From: Clostridia bacterium
GTDB lineage: Bacteria; Bacillota; Clostridia; Christensenellales; Aristaeellaceae
Direction of reading: 5' to 3'
Length of the DNA: 52,252 nt
Assembly (NCBI GenBank): GCA_017476605.1
Contig: JAFUZM010000223.1
Coordinates: 1 to 52,252 of the forward strand
Of this stretch, positions 32,900 to 41,540 are shown one piece after another. The translations under genes and the position numbers were made by a program. Every line of letters begins with the position of its first letter. Within the stretch, counting starts at the first letter, position 1. The notes beneath the pieces were generated by a model that saw only the letters and a list, made by a program, of their open reading frames with translations, was not told the DNA's origin and made no database searches.

Positions 32900-34870
32900 A
32901 TGGATGAAACAAACAATGACTTGTATCCCGTGCAGCTGAAGGATCCGGAGGTTCCGATTCAAGAGGACTGCACGAGTGATGTGGTGCCGGAAGGTACCAC
33001 GAATATGGAGGGCAAGAAGAAAGTACTGGTCCCGAAGCTGATCACCATGACCAAGTACCTGTTCGACAATTACCGCCTTTCCATGTATTCTTATCTGAAC
33101 CGTTGCCTGCGAACCGGTGAGCTTTCCCGGATTGTAGGATTCAGACCCTTAAACCGGGTCTTCAACAAGGACTCTGTGTCTTTTTCTCATGTGAGCTACT
33201 GGAAGATAGACAGAGAGAACTTCTATGCAGATGTACAGGTGGAACTGAAGCTGGAGACTCCTGGAGGACATTTGGAATGGCACGGATACCTTGTGTTCTG
33301 GTGTGAATTCGGTGCTTCCTTTACCTGCAGCATCGAAGACCTGACGGATACTGTAGAACGTGAAGGAGAATATGATCTGCTGAGTCCCTTTCTGGTGCCG
33401 TATTATAGTAACAAGCGAATGGATGAGGTGGCAGAGCAGATTTGGCTGCAGTATATTCCGGAGGCACTGACGGATCCGACAAAACGAATCGCCTCGGAGC
33501 TAGCTAAACGGATGGGGCTGACAATCCAGTATCATCCGGTATATGAGCATAGAGGTGTCGACAGTATCCTTTTCTTTGCGGAAGATGATCTGGTACGCGG
33601 CACCGACCGGATGGAGAAGGGGGATGATGGGAAGAAAGAGCACATCAAGGATGATAGGGGGTATATAATTCATATTCCCGCCAATACGATTGTGGTCAAT
33701 ACCAACCTGATCCATCGGGACTATTCAGCCTATAACATCTTCCATGAATGCGTCCATTACGACCAGCACTATATGTTTTTCAGACTGCAGGCTATGGGAA
33801 GTAATGACCCACGTAAAGTGAGGGTCAGAGAGGTTATCGTGGATAAGGATCAGGAAGTCACTGATCCGATTTACTTCATGGAAAAGCAAGCCAATCGCGG
33901 TGCTTATGGCCTTATGCTTCCCGCAACTGACACAAAGAAGATCATCACGAGCGAGTACGAGAAGGTTGAAAACTATCGTCACATCGGCGAGCGCTATGAG
34001 ATCGCCGGGAAAGCAATCTCAAGACAGCAGGGCATTCCACATTTCCGGATGCGGGCGCGTATGATTCAGCTTGGGTTTGTGCAGGCGAAAGGAGCTCTGA
34101 ATTATGTGGAGCGAAAGCTCATCCAGCCGTTTGCCTTTGATCTGGATGCCTGGCGGGAAGAGCAACACACCTTCGTCGTTGACAGATGGACCACCAATGC
34201 GCTGTACCGGAAGAACGAAGAATTCCAGGCTGTCATGGACAGTGGGAAATATGTGTATGCGGATGGTCATGTGGTGCGGAACGATCCTCGTTTTGTCGAG
34301 AAGAAAGGTGAGGATTTCTTTCTTACAGAATGGGCCAGTGCACATGTGGACGACTGCTGCCTGCGCTTTGTGCGCCAGTATGTTCAGCAGAATGTTGGCA
34401 GGTACGTCTTTGGCCGGATGTATTATGACGCCGATTATGTGCAGCAGACACAGTTCTATCTGAATGACCTTATCAACCGGGAACACCTGGATGAGCTGGA
34501 CGCCAAGACCCTGTACATTCAGAAATTCCCTAAGGACTTCAAGGGGGCCATCGAGCAGTTGAAAAAACAGAACAAGACCAGCAACGCAAAGATGGCGGAG
34601 TTCTTGAATATGGACGATAGTACTTTCGCCCGCAGCCTGGATGATCCGAAGAAGTATATGAACGAGGATTATCTCACGGTGCTGTGTCTGTATTTCAAAC
34701 TGCCGGACTGGATCAGCCGGATGGTGTTCAAGCGTGCGCACTTTCAGATGGATGAGGAAGACAAGCGGCATCAAGCGCTTTTGCATATACTCCGGGTCCA
34801 GAGTAACGACGGTGTTGAGGCCGCCAATGAGTATCTGAAAAAGAATCACCTGGCTCCACTCAGTTTCTGA
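32900..34870 (+). CDS. Large ImmA/IrrE-like zinc metalloprotease
   Basis: 656 residues. The zinc motif H-E-C-V-H is near residue 280 in AYNIFHECVHYDQHYMFF, preceded by the NTIVVNTNLIHRDYS strand, as in ImmA/IrrE proteases. The third ligand is probably Glu in the following helix (YFMEKQANRGAYGLMLP). The family is normally 150-300 residues; here there are about 250 residues before and 300 after, including a C-terminal helical segment (AKMAEFLNMDDSTFARSLDD) resembling an HTH. ImmA-type proteases cleave the repressor of their own mobile element. The divergent position and shared operator suggest this one targets the S24 repressor at 31617 or a related regulator; this is inference. Confidence 0.78.
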   Translation: MDETNNDLYPVQLKDPEVPIQEDCTSDVVPEGTTNMEGKKKVLVPKLITMTKYLFDNYRLSMYSYLNRCLRTGELSRIVGFRPLNRVFNKDSVSFSHVSYWKIDRENFYADVQVELKLETPGGHLEWHGYLVFWCEFGASFTCSIEDLTDTVEREGEYDLLSPFLVPYYSNKRMDEVAEQIWLQYIPEALTDPTKRIASELAKRMGLTIQYHPVYEHRGVDSILFFAEDDLVRGTDRMEKGDDGKKEHIKDDRGYIIHIPANTIVVNTNLIHRDYSAYNIFHECVHYDQHYMFFRLQAMGSNDPRKVRVREVIVDKDQEVTDPIYFMEKQANRGAYGLMLPATDTKKIITSEYEKVENYRHIGERYEIAGKAISRQQGIPHFRMRARMIQLGFVQAKGALNYVERKLIQPFAFDLDAWREEQHTFVVDRWTTNALYRKNEEFQAVMDSGKYVYADGHVVRNDPRFVEKKGEDFFLTEWASAHVDDCCLRFVRQYVQQNVGRYVFGRMYYDADYVQQTQFYLNDLINREHLDELDAKTLYIQKFPKDFKGAIEQLKKQNKTSNAKMAEFLNMDDSTFARSLDDPKKYMNEDYLTVLCLYFKLPDWISRMVFKRAHFQMDEEDKRHQALLHILRVQSNDGVEAANEYLKKNHLAPLSF

Positions 34871-34907
34871 GCAGCGGAACCGGGAGAGCATTAGAATCGA
34901 ATAGATC

Positions 34908-34950
34908 AGAGCCGATCACTTGTGAAAACAGGCGGTCGGCTCTTTTTTTT
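34908..34950 (+). terminator. Intrinsic terminator after the metalloprotease gene
   Basis: AGAGCCGA (34908-34915) pairs with TCGGCTCT (34936-34943), followed by a run of T residues. Confidence 0.88.
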
Positions 34951-35109
34951 GCCTATTTCCAGCTTTCTCGTTGGCGGTGGCTCAAAATCTGCGAAAAAAA
35001 TGTATCGTCGGGTAGCGGCTTCACTCAAAAAATGAGTCAGAGAGTGAAGGGCAAAACCGGGGAAATGGTCACGGATGGTGGTGAAAACAGTGGTAAAAGG
35101 GCAGTCTTG

Positions 35110-35152
35110 GCCGCTTTAGAACGCAAAATCCGTCGTTCTGAGTGGCTTTTTT
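35110..35152 (+). terminator. Intrinsic terminator inside the structured region
   Basis: AGAACG/CGTTCT (35118-35123 with 35134-35139) extended by CT/AG and GCC/GGC, followed by TTTTTT at 35147-35152. It lies about 160 bases after the previous terminator with no gene between, which hints at a short non-coding transcript. Confidence 0.65.
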
Positions 35153-35188
35153 AACTCAGATCCTGCCATGTGAAATGGCTCTGCGTCC

Positions 35189-35262
35189 AGATATTATATA
35201 TGTGTCAGCAAGAGATGACCAAAGGAAACAAAGTCATCCATGACTGACAAAATATAATATCT
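35189..35262. repeat. Nested inverted repeat with three stems
   Basis: AGATATTATAT (35189-35199) pairs with ATATAATATCT (35252-35262), TGTCAG (35203-35208) with CTGACA (35244-35249), and GATGAC (35214-35219) with GTCATC (35233-35238). All 23 pairs are Watson-Crick, broken only by two short internal loops. It could be a structured RNA, a protein-binding cruciform or a recombination site. Confidence 0.7.
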
Positions 35263-35463
35263 CAAAGCCGGATGCATACGGCAGCGGATGTTCAGACGAT
35301 CAGTCCAGCTTGGCACCTTGTACAGCCAGTACAGGGAGCCAGCGTGGAAGGGTCGTGAGGACACCCTACTGTCGTCATGCCCGGCTTTCTTTGGTTGCCG
35401 TCGTGATAGATGGTGGTGTCCGCAGAAGATCCTCTGCCTATGCGTCCGCAGAAAGGACGCAAA

Positions 35464-36339
35464 ATGAATATTACGATCAATGCAAGCGGAAACAGCAACG
35501 TCACCATCACGGGCAACGAGAACCTCATCAGCAATGACACTACCTTCGGGGAACTTCTCAACATTCTTCGGACAAGGCCGGAAGCAGCAGAAGCCTCTAA
35601 AACGGAGCAGGCAGAAAAGAAACGCGAAGAGGATATGGCACGACTGTGTGCCCTCCTGGGAGAAGATTTCGAATCCGCAGCGACACAGGATGATGCAGTA
35701 GAAGACAGTCCGCTGGTGAAAGAAAAGCGCCGTCCCGGTGCTGTGCAGCTTCGCACCAGTGTTCCGAGGATCGCCCGTATTCAGATTGGTGCCGACAGCC
35801 TTTGTGAGGTCTTCAGCAATGGTTATGCCGTTTACGACAACGGCGACAGAAAGACGGTGCTGTGGGTGCCGGACTGCGGAACATATACCTATTACTTTGG
35901 CCAGCTTCGCGACAATGAGAAACAGTACCTGAAGGAGAAGGAAGTGCTGAATATGGAAGTGCTGGGTGCGCTTCCCTGGTACAACGTCCTGGTACTGTTC
36001 GGGGAAACGCAGATTGAGAACAACCTGGATCATCCGAAATCCAAAGGCACCAGCAGTGACGCCGAGGTACCGGAGGAGTGGGAAGTGAAGCCTGCGTACC
36101 GTTGGGTCTGCGGTGCTCACTTTGATAGTCCGGAAGAGGCGTTTATCAAGAAGGAAGAGGCTGAGGAACGGCGGAGAGCCCTGACGGACAAGCAGCGTCG
36201 GATTTATGAGCTCTATTATGAAGAGGGTTATACGCAGGAAGAAATCGCCCAGCTGCTGAATATCGGCCAGAACGCTGTCCACTATCATCTGAAGAGCATT
36301 GGAAAACGACTGCAGAAGGACATGGAAAAATTTTTCTGA
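35464..36339 (+). CDS. Sigma-region-4-like protein with a beta-repeat N-terminus
   Basis: 291 residues from ATG 35464. The C-terminal 55 residues (ALTDKQRRIYELYYEEGYTQ, EEIAQLLNIGQNAVHYHLKS, IGKRLQKD) form a sigma-70 region 4-type HTH. There is no region 2, so it is a phage late-regulator or ArpU-like factor rather than a full sigma factor. The N-terminus MNITINASGNSNVTITGNEN is an unusual alternating Asn/Thr/Ile strand pattern seen in some oligomerising modules. Residues 100-230 are a mixed domain with CGTYTYYFGQL that I do not recognise. The stop codon is followed directly by the first copy of the repeated RNA motif. Confidence 0.7.
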   Translation: MNITINASGNSNVTITGNENLISNDTTFGELLNILRTRPEAAEASKTEQAEKKREEDMARLCALLGEDFESAATQDDAVEDSPLVKEKRRPGAVQLRTSVPRIARIQIGADSLCEVFSNGYAVYDNGDRKTVLWVPDCGTYTYYFGQLRDNEKQYLKEKEVLNMEVLGALPWYNVLVLFGETQIENNLDHPKSKGTSSDAEVPEEWEVKPAYRWVCGAHFDSPEEAFIKKEEAEERRRALTDKQRRIYELYYEEGYTQEEIAQLLNIGQNAVHYHLKSIGKRLQKDMEKFF

Positions 36340-36340
36340 T

Positions 36341-36389
36341 CGACTACTGATATTTTCGGCCCTGAAAAATCTTAATAGTAGAAGGACTT
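36341..36389 (+). ncRNA. Repeated ~49-nt structured motif, copy 1
   Basis: It shares CTACTGATATTT, CTGAAAAATC and AGT-A/G-G-A-R-G with copies at 41541 and 50293. CTACT (36344-36348) pairs with AGTAG (36377-36381), enclosing GAT-A-TTTTC paired with GAAAAATC. It starts two bases after the stop of the sigma-like gene and is preceded by the palindrome GAAAAATTTTTC. Confidence 0.65.
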
Positions 36390-36409
36390 GAAAGTCCCTC
36401 GAACCAACA

Positions 36410-36472
36410 GGCCGCTGTTCTCGTAAAGAAGGCAGCGGCCGACTCATTTTACGAGCTGCGGCTGGACCGCAG
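36410..36472 (+). ncRNA. Predicted H-type pseudoknot plus hairpin upstream of the DUF4406-like gene
   Basis: Stem 1 is GGCCGCTG (36410-36417) with CAGCGGCC (36433-36440). Stem 2 is CTCGTAAA (36420-36427) with TTTACGAG (36448-36455). The arms interleave 1-2-1'-2', so both 8-bp stems can form together only as a pseudoknot. A third hairpin, CTGCGG-CTGGA-CCGCAG (36456-36472), stacks next to it. AAAGGA for the next gene follows at once, so it may control translation. Confidence 0.65.
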
Positions 36473-36487
36473 GGAAAGGAAATAGCA

Positions 36488-36910
36488 ATGGGAAAAGAAG
36501 ACAGGCTGAAGAAGGTGTTTATCTGTTCACCGTGCAGGCCGAGAGGAGAGACGCCGAAGGCAAGAGAGCGTGACTGGATCGGGAACATAAACTGTGCTCG
36601 CCAGGCATGCCGGTATGCGATTGATCAGGGGAAGATCCCGTATGCGCCGCACCTGTATTTCACAACGATTCTTTCGGAAGCGGATGAGGATGAGCGGGAA
36701 CTCGGCATCCTGTTGGGGCTGGTGTGGCTTTCGCAGTGTGATGAACTGTGGGTTATTGGCCGCAGGATTACGCAGGGGATGAAACGGGAAATCGCTCAGG
36801 CCGAGGCGTGGAATATCAAAGTGGTTCACTATATTCCGGAGAGAACTGCAGAAGAGCGATTGCTGGATGCCATTTTCCATCCGGAAATCAAATATAAAGA
36901 AATGACCTGA
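36488..36910 (+). CDS. DUF4406 / nucleoside deoxyribosyltransferase-like protein
   Basis: 140 residues. KVFICSPCRPRGE opens a Rossmann-like fold; NINCARQACRYAIDQGKIPY, APHLYFT and LLGLVWLSQCDELWVIG then KREIAQAEAWNIKVVHY are the conserved blocks of phage-borne DUF4406-like proteins. These resemble nucleoside 2-deoxyribosyltransferases and may trim or exchange nucleobases. It is the first gene of a long run of phage early genes. Its start is preceded by AAAGGA next to the pseudoknot leader. Confidence 0.75.
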   Translation: MGKEDRLKKVFICSPCRPRGETPKARERDWIGNINCARQACRYAIDQGKIPYAPHLYFTTILSEADEDERELGILLGLVWLSQCDELWVIGRRITQGMKREIAQAEAWNIKVVHYIPERTAEERLLDAIFHPEIKYKEMT

Positions 36911-36921
36911 AGGGAGAAGAA

Positions 36922-37443
36922 ATGATGGGTACAGATAATAAGAACGATCAGAACCTCACGGTGGAGAGCACGGAGACGACGCCAACTGTGACAGTCAGCA
37001 TGAAGAAGCTGATTGCCGGTGTCGGTACGATGTTTGCGGGCGTACTGCAGATGTTGGAAGCCCTGGAACCGCAGGCGGCAAAACAGCTGATGGATCGCGT
37101 GGTGCAGGATGCTGAAAAGGATCAGGCCGCAGCCAACGCTACCGTTTCTGCAAAAGAGGAAACGGAGCCGGTGAATGAAACGGAAACGACTGTGGAGCAA
37201 ACAGATGCCGAAGAGCAGGCTGCCTCGGTAAATGAAGAGGTACAGGATCCGGCTCCTGCGTCAGATCAAACACAGACCGTCACGGTGGACGATATTACAA
37301 AGATCATCGTCCGCAAGGTAAAGCAGGACCGGACGAACAATGAAAAGATCGGTTCCATCTTGAAAACCTACGGCGTGGCCAGGGTCAGCGAGCTTCCGAC
37401 AGCGAAGTATGAGGCATTCCTGACGGATATCTCGCAGCTTTGA
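36922..37443 (+). CDS. Acidic phage protein with a coiled linker, function unknown
   Basis: 173 residues. There is a short hydrophobic stretch at 27-45 (LIAGVGTMFAGVLQMLEAL), a long Glu/Ala/Thr-rich linker (residues 65-120) and a basic C-terminal unit: VDDITKIIVRKVKQDRTNN then EKIGSILKTYGVARVSELP. This end resembles the C-terminal helix pair that follows recombination or single-strand-binding domains in other phage early proteins. No enzyme motif is present. It overlaps neither neighbour; GGGAG precedes the ATG. Confidence 0.6.
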   Translation: MMGTDNKNDQNLTVESTETTPTVTVSMKKLIAGVGTMFAGVLQMLEALEPQAAKQLMDRVVQDAEKDQAAANATVSAKEETEPVNETETTVEQTDAEEQAASVNEEVQDPAPASDQTQTVTVDDITKIIVRKVKQDRTNNEKIGSILKTYGVARVSELPTAKYEAFLTDISQL

Positions 37444-37456
37444 TCGGAGGTGGCCT

Positions 37457-38728
37457 ATGCCGGATGTACATGCGCTCTTGAGCGCGTCCAGTTCAAAGCA
37501 GTGGCTGCATTGCCCGCCTTCTGTCCGGCTGCAGGAGGGATTCCCCAATGAGAGCTCGGTGTATGCAGAAGAGGGCACTTTCTGCCATTCGGTTTGTGAA
37601 TATAAGGTCCGGAAATATCTGAAGGAGCGGGTTAAGCGGCCTCAGTCGGAAGAGTTTTACACGGAAGAAATCGATCAAATTACGGATGTGTATTACGAGT
37701 TTGTGGTCGGCATCATTGAGGAGATGAAGCGTAATGGCTGTGAGCCGTTGGTCCTGGTGGAGGAGCGGGTAGACTACAGCCACATCGCACCATCCGGATT
37801 CGGAACAGCGGATATGCTGATCGTCGGGAGGGATGCGGACGGGAAAGGTGTGCTGCACATTATAGATTTTAAGGCAGGTGCCGGAATTTATGTGGAGGTC
37901 GATCATAACTCCCAGCTTTCCCTGTATGCGCTTGGCGGTCTCCATGCTTACGGATATATCTATCCTATTGAGACAATCAGGATGAGTATTGTTCAGCCTC
38001 GGCTGGATAACGTGAACACGTTTGAATGCAGCCGGGAAGAACTGGAGGCATGGGGAGAGAGTATCAAGCCCATCGCCAAGATGGCCTTTGAAGGAAAGGG
38101 CGAACAGAATCCCGGTGAATGGTGCAGGTTTTGCCGGGCAAAGCCGGTGTGCAAAGCCTGCGCTAAAGAGGCGTTATCGTTGTGTCGGGAGGAATTCCTG
38201 GATCTCGATGCAGGCGCTTTATCGGAAGACCCGCGTGCCAGCCCTGACGAGTTAAGCGATCTGGAAGCTCCCTACCAGGCGGATACCACGACCCCTGTGT
38301 TCAAGCAGCCGAGACTCATCCCGATGACGAAGCTTGCCGAGATACTTCCTACGCTCAATCGTATCAGCTCTTGGATTGAGGCGGTTTTTGCTTATGTGAC
38401 TTCCGAGGCTGTGAATCACGCTGTCCCCATTCCGGGTTACAAGGTGGTGGAGGGCAGGAGCAAACGGGTATTCACAGATACAAAAGCTGTGGTGGATACA
38501 GCGGTGGCCAATGGCTATACCGATCTGTATAAGCAGCAGCTGATCACACTGACGGAATTCGAAAAGATGATGGGCAAAAAGCGGTTTAATGAGTTGCTTG
38601 GAGCATATGTGGCAAAGCCGCCCGGCAAACTGGCGCTTGTCCCGGAATCGGATCCGAGACCGCCAGTGGATCTGAACAACGCACCCGATCAGGAATTTGC
38701 TGTCCTGACTGATTCGGGTGAGGAATAA
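37457..38728 (+). CDS. DUF2800 phage protein with PD-(D/E)XK nuclease fold
   Basis: 423 residues. LLSASSSKQWLHCPPSVRLQ starts the domain as in Cas4/AddB-like nucleases. LVLVEERVDYS, GTADMLIV and HIIDFKAGAGIYVEVDHNSQ give the catalytic E/G-x-x-D/D-x-K set. A Cys cluster at the end of the nuclease part (WCRFCRAKPVCKACAKEA) looks like an iron-sulphur or zinc site. It is a standard member of the DUF2800-DUF2815-PolA cassette of Firmicutes phages and probably acts in recombination or replication. Confidence 0.85.
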   Translation: MPDVHALLSASSSKQWLHCPPSVRLQEGFPNESSVYAEEGTFCHSVCEYKVRKYLKERVKRPQSEEFYTEEIDQITDVYYEFVVGIIEEMKRNGCEPLVLVEERVDYSHIAPSGFGTADMLIVGRDADGKGVLHIIDFKAGAGIYVEVDHNSQLSLYALGGLHAYGYIYPIETIRMSIVQPRLDNVNTFECSREELEAWGESIKPIAKMAFEGKGEQNPGEWCRFCRAKPVCKACAKEALSLCREEFLDLDAGALSEDPRASPDELSDLEAPYQADTTTPVFKQPRLIPMTKLAEILPTLNRISSWIEAVFAYVTSEAVNHAVPIPGYKVVEGRSKRVFTDTKAVVDTAVANGYTDLYKQQLITLTEFEKMMGKKRFNELLGAYVAKPPGKLALVPESDPRPPVDLNNAPDQEFAVLTDSGEE

Positions 38729-38797
38729 CAAGGACGGTAGAGCAACGAATACTGCGCCGGAAGATGAATCGGCGCTGATTTTATGGAGGAAATGATT

Positions 38798-39382
38798 ATG
38801 GCAAACAAAACGATGTCTCCGACCAAGGTGGTCATTCCGTGCCGACTGAGCTATGCAAATATCTGGGAACCGAAGAGCATCAACGGCGGCGATGAGAAGT
38901 ATTCCGTGTCCTGCATCATTCCGAAGGCCGACAAGGCAACGCTGGCGAAGATCCAGAAAGCGATCGAGGCAGCGAAGGAGGATGCGAAGGGAAAGAAGTG
39001 GGGCGGTAAGATTCCGCCTAACCTGAAGCTTCCGCTCCGCGATGGCGATATCGACCGTCCGGACGATGAGAACTATGCGGACTGTATGTTCCTGAATGCG
39101 ACCAGCAAGGATGCTCCGCAGATCGTTGACCGCAAGGTGCAGCCGATCCTGGATCCCATGGACTGCGGGTCCGGAGATTACGCTAATGTCTCGGTAAACT
39201 TCTATGGTTTCTCTGCTTCCGGTAATCGCGGAATCGCTGCCGGACTCGGAAATATCCAGAAGGTGCGTACCGGAGAACGTCTTGCCGGTAAGACTTCCGC
39301 AGCCTCTGATTTCGATGAGATCGAGGGCGAGGACGATGGCACGGATGTGTTTGGTGAGGATCTGCCGGATTACCTGAAGTAA
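38798..39382 (+). CDS. DUF2815 phage single-strand DNA-binding-like protein
   Basis: 194 residues from ATG 38798, with GGAGG eight bases upstream. SPTKVVIPCRLSYANIWEPK, KYSVSCIIPKADKATLAKI and YANVSVNFYGFSASGNRGIA are DUF2815 features. The tail (EIEGEDDGTDVFGEDLPDYL) is strongly acidic, as in single-strand-binding proteins that dock replication partners. It is followed by the phage DNA polymerase gene, its usual neighbour. Confidence 0.85.
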   Translation: MANKTMSPTKVVIPCRLSYANIWEPKSINGGDEKYSVSCIIPKADKATLAKIQKAIEAAKEDAKGKKWGGKIPPNLKLPLRDGDIDRPDDENYADCMFLNATSKDAPQIVDRKVQPILDPMDCGSGDYANVSVNFYGFSASGNRGIAAGLGNIQKVRTGERLAGKTSAASDFDEIEGEDDGTDVFGEDLPDYLK

Positions 39383-39409
39383 GGTCAAAAAACAGAACAA
39401 TTGTAGATG

Positions 39410-39475
39410 GGAGAGGGCTGCGGCTCTCTCCTGTCTGCGCTTTACAAGAGACCCCAGAGCATGGAGTTTCTTGTA
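39410..39475 (+). promoter_or_regulatory. Two hairpins in the leader of the DNA polymerase gene
   Basis: GGAGAGGGC-TGCG-GCTCTCTCC (39410-39431) is a 9-bp stem with one G-U. TACAAGA (39443-39449) pairs with TCTTGTA (39469-39475). A direct repeat GTATCTAC follows (near 39502 and 39517). No T-tract is present. The 163-base gap is otherwise empty. Confidence 0.5.
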
Positions 39476-39545
39476 AGGTGCAGAATGAAACAATGCAATA
39501 TACAGTATCTACTGATCAAGTATCTACAGAAGGGGTGGTGATAAT

Positions 39546-41507
39546 TTGGACGAGAAGAGACGGGTGTTGTCCATCGACTTGGAAACATTCTCTGATATCG
39601 ATCTGAGTAGCTGCGGGGTGTACCGCTATGTGGAAGGGGATTTCCATATCCTGCTTTTTGCCTATGCCTTTGACGATGAAGATGTGCGCGTGGTGGATAT
39701 GGCCTGCGGAGAAGAACTGCCTCAGGAAGTCCGGGACGCCATTTTCGATAAAACCGTCATCAAGGCGGCATGGAACGCACAGTTCGAACGTACATGTTTG
39801 TCCAGGTATTTTGGTACCCAGCTTTCTCCAGATTCCTGGCAGTGCTCGATGGTCTGGGCGGCATCCTTATCGCTTCCGCTGAAGCTGAAAACAGCTGCAG
39901 AGGTCTTGAAGACCGGGGAGCAGAAGGATGACGCAGGCGAACGGCTGATCAAGTATTTCTCTGTTCCTTGCAAGCCGACCAAAACCAACGGTGGACGGAC
40001 CCGAAATCTGCCGGAGCATGCTCCGGAGGATTGGGAACTTTTCAAATCCTACTGTATGCAGGACGTGAGGACAGAACGGGATATTCGGCATAAGCTGGAG
40101 GCATTTCCCCTGCAAAAAAGCGAGTGGAACTTCTATCACATGGATCAGCGGATCAACGATAGAGGCGTCCTGATCGATAAGAAGCTGGTGGAGCAGGCAA
40201 TTACCTGTGACATGATGCTTTCCGAAGAGATGACAGCAAAGGCATACGAACTGACCGGCCTTGAGAATCCGAACTCTGTATCTCAGCTGAAAGGATGGCT
40301 GACGGAGCGAGGGATCGATGTAGACAGCCTTGGCAAAAAGAATGTGACAGCACTTATCAAAGACCTGGATAAGCACAGTATTGATAGCGAGGCTTTGGAG
40401 ATGATGCGGCTTCGGCTTCAGATGGCGAAGTCTTCCGTCAAGAAATATCAGGCGGCGGATCGATACATCTGCCTGGATGGCCGGGCGCATGGTCTGTTCC
40501 AATTTTCTGGCGCAAACAGAACACAGCGCTGGGCTGGACGCGGAATTCAGTTGCAGAATCTTCCGCAAAACCATATCAGCACGCTGGATGAAGCACGGGA
40601 GTTGGTGAAGCTCGGATGCTTCGATATGGTCGAGAGCATCTACGGAAACACACCAGACATCCTGTCACAGCTGATCCGTACCATGCTGATTCCGAAAGAA
40701 GGCTGTGAGTTTATTGTGGCAGACTTTTCTGCCATTGAAGCTCGTGTGCTGGCCTGGCTGGCCGGAGAGCAGTGGCGAATGGATGCCTTTAAGCGTGGAG
40801 ATGACATTTACTGTGCATCGGCCTCACAGATGTTCGGGGTGCCCGTTGTCAAGCACGGGATCAATGGCGAGCTGAGACAGAAGGGAAAGGTTGCGGAATT
40901 GGCCTGCGGCTACGGCGGCGCGGCTGGAGCGCTGATCAGTATGGGAGCACTTGATATGGGCTTGTCCGAGGATGAGCTGCCGGGGCTGATCGATGACTGG
41001 CGCACAGCCAATCCGCATATCGTGCAATTCTGGTGGGATGTGGAGAAGGCGGCCATGGATACCGTGAAGGATCATCGGGAGCGTAACGTCGGCAGAATCG
41101 GTTTTCAATTCTATGCCAATACGCTGTGGGTCGTACTGCCATCCGGGAGAAAACTGGCATACATTAAGCCAAGGCTTCAGCCTAACCGGTTTGGAAAGAT
41201 GGCAATGACTTATGAGTGTCTGGGGCAGTCCAGTAAATGGATTCGCACAGATTTCTACGGAGGAAGAGGTGCCGAGAATTGCTGCCAGGGCACAGCCCGC
41301 GATCTGCTGGCCGAAGCCATGTGGCGTATGGAGAAGGCCGGGCTTGACATTGTGGGGCACGTTCATGATGAGGTTATTCTGGAAGTCCCGAAAGGCAAAA
41401 TAACGGTGGAGGATGTTTGCTCTATCATGAATCAGAATCCGACATGGGCAGACGGACTTGTTCTTTCCAGTGCGGGTTACCGTGGGGACTACTACTTCAA
41501 GGATTGA
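39546..41507 (+). CDS. Phage family A DNA polymerase
   Basis: 653 residues from TTG 39546. The N-terminal 3'-5' exonuclease shows SIDLETFSDIDLSSCG (Exo I) and VIKAAWNAQFERTC (Exo II). The polymerase part has FIVADFSAIEARVLAWLAGE (motif A), a motif B region around KVAELACGYGGAAGAL, and GHVHDEVILEVP (motif C). There is no 5'-3' exonuclease domain. It is the replicative polymerase of the element. Copy 2 of the repeated RNA motif starts 34 bases after its stop. Confidence 0.93.
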   Translation: MDEKRRVLSIDLETFSDIDLSSCGVYRYVEGDFHILLFAYAFDDEDVRVVDMACGEELPQEVRDAIFDKTVIKAAWNAQFERTCLSRYFGTQLSPDSWQCSMVWAASLSLPLKLKTAAEVLKTGEQKDDAGERLIKYFSVPCKPTKTNGGRTRNLPEHAPEDWELFKSYCMQDVRTERDIRHKLEAFPLQKSEWNFYHMDQRINDRGVLIDKKLVEQAITCDMMLSEEMTAKAYELTGLENPNSVSQLKGWLTERGIDVDSLGKKNVTALIKDLDKHSIDSEALEMMRLRLQMAKSSVKKYQAADRYICLDGRAHGLFQFSGANRTQRWAGRGIQLQNLPQNHISTLDEARELVKLGCFDMVESIYGNTPDILSQLIRTMLIPKEGCEFIVADFSAIEARVLAWLAGEQWRMDAFKRGDDIYCASASQMFGVPVVKHGINGELRQKGKVAELACGYGGAAGALISMGALDMGLSEDELPGLIDDWRTANPHIVQFWWDVEKAAMDTVKDHRERNVGRIGFQFYANTLWVVLPSGRKLAYIKPRLQPNRFGKMAMTYECLGQSSKWIRTDFYGGRGAENCCQGTARDLLAEAMWRMEKAGLDIVGHVHDEVILEVPKGKITVEDVCSIMNQNPTWADGLVLSSAGYRGDYYFKD

Positions 41508-41540
41508 GCTTTCCCCTGGGGCAGCATAGATTTTCATGAG

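Larger units (their letters stand above)
34951..35463. other. 513-base structured intergenic region
   Basis: No gene is supported; a long minus-strand frame here is the shadow of the gene at 35464. The stretch holds a hairpin CTTCACTC/GAGTGAAG (35019-35026 with 35042-35049), a terminator at 35110-35152, a long nested inverted repeat at 35189-35262 and a small palindrome TGTAC-AGCCA-GTACA at 35319-35333. The first part, ending at the terminator, could be a small RNA gene, though no clear promoter was found. Confidence 0.45.

Noticed and set aside
35194-36588. 464-codon open frame on the minus strand
   Set aside because: It lies opposite the well-supported sigma-region-4 gene, has no ribosome-binding site and no recognisable domain; it is a shadow of the plus-strand coding pattern.
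38252-39493. 413-codon open frame on the minus strand
   Set aside because: It is antisense to the DUF2800/DUF2815 genes and has no start signal.
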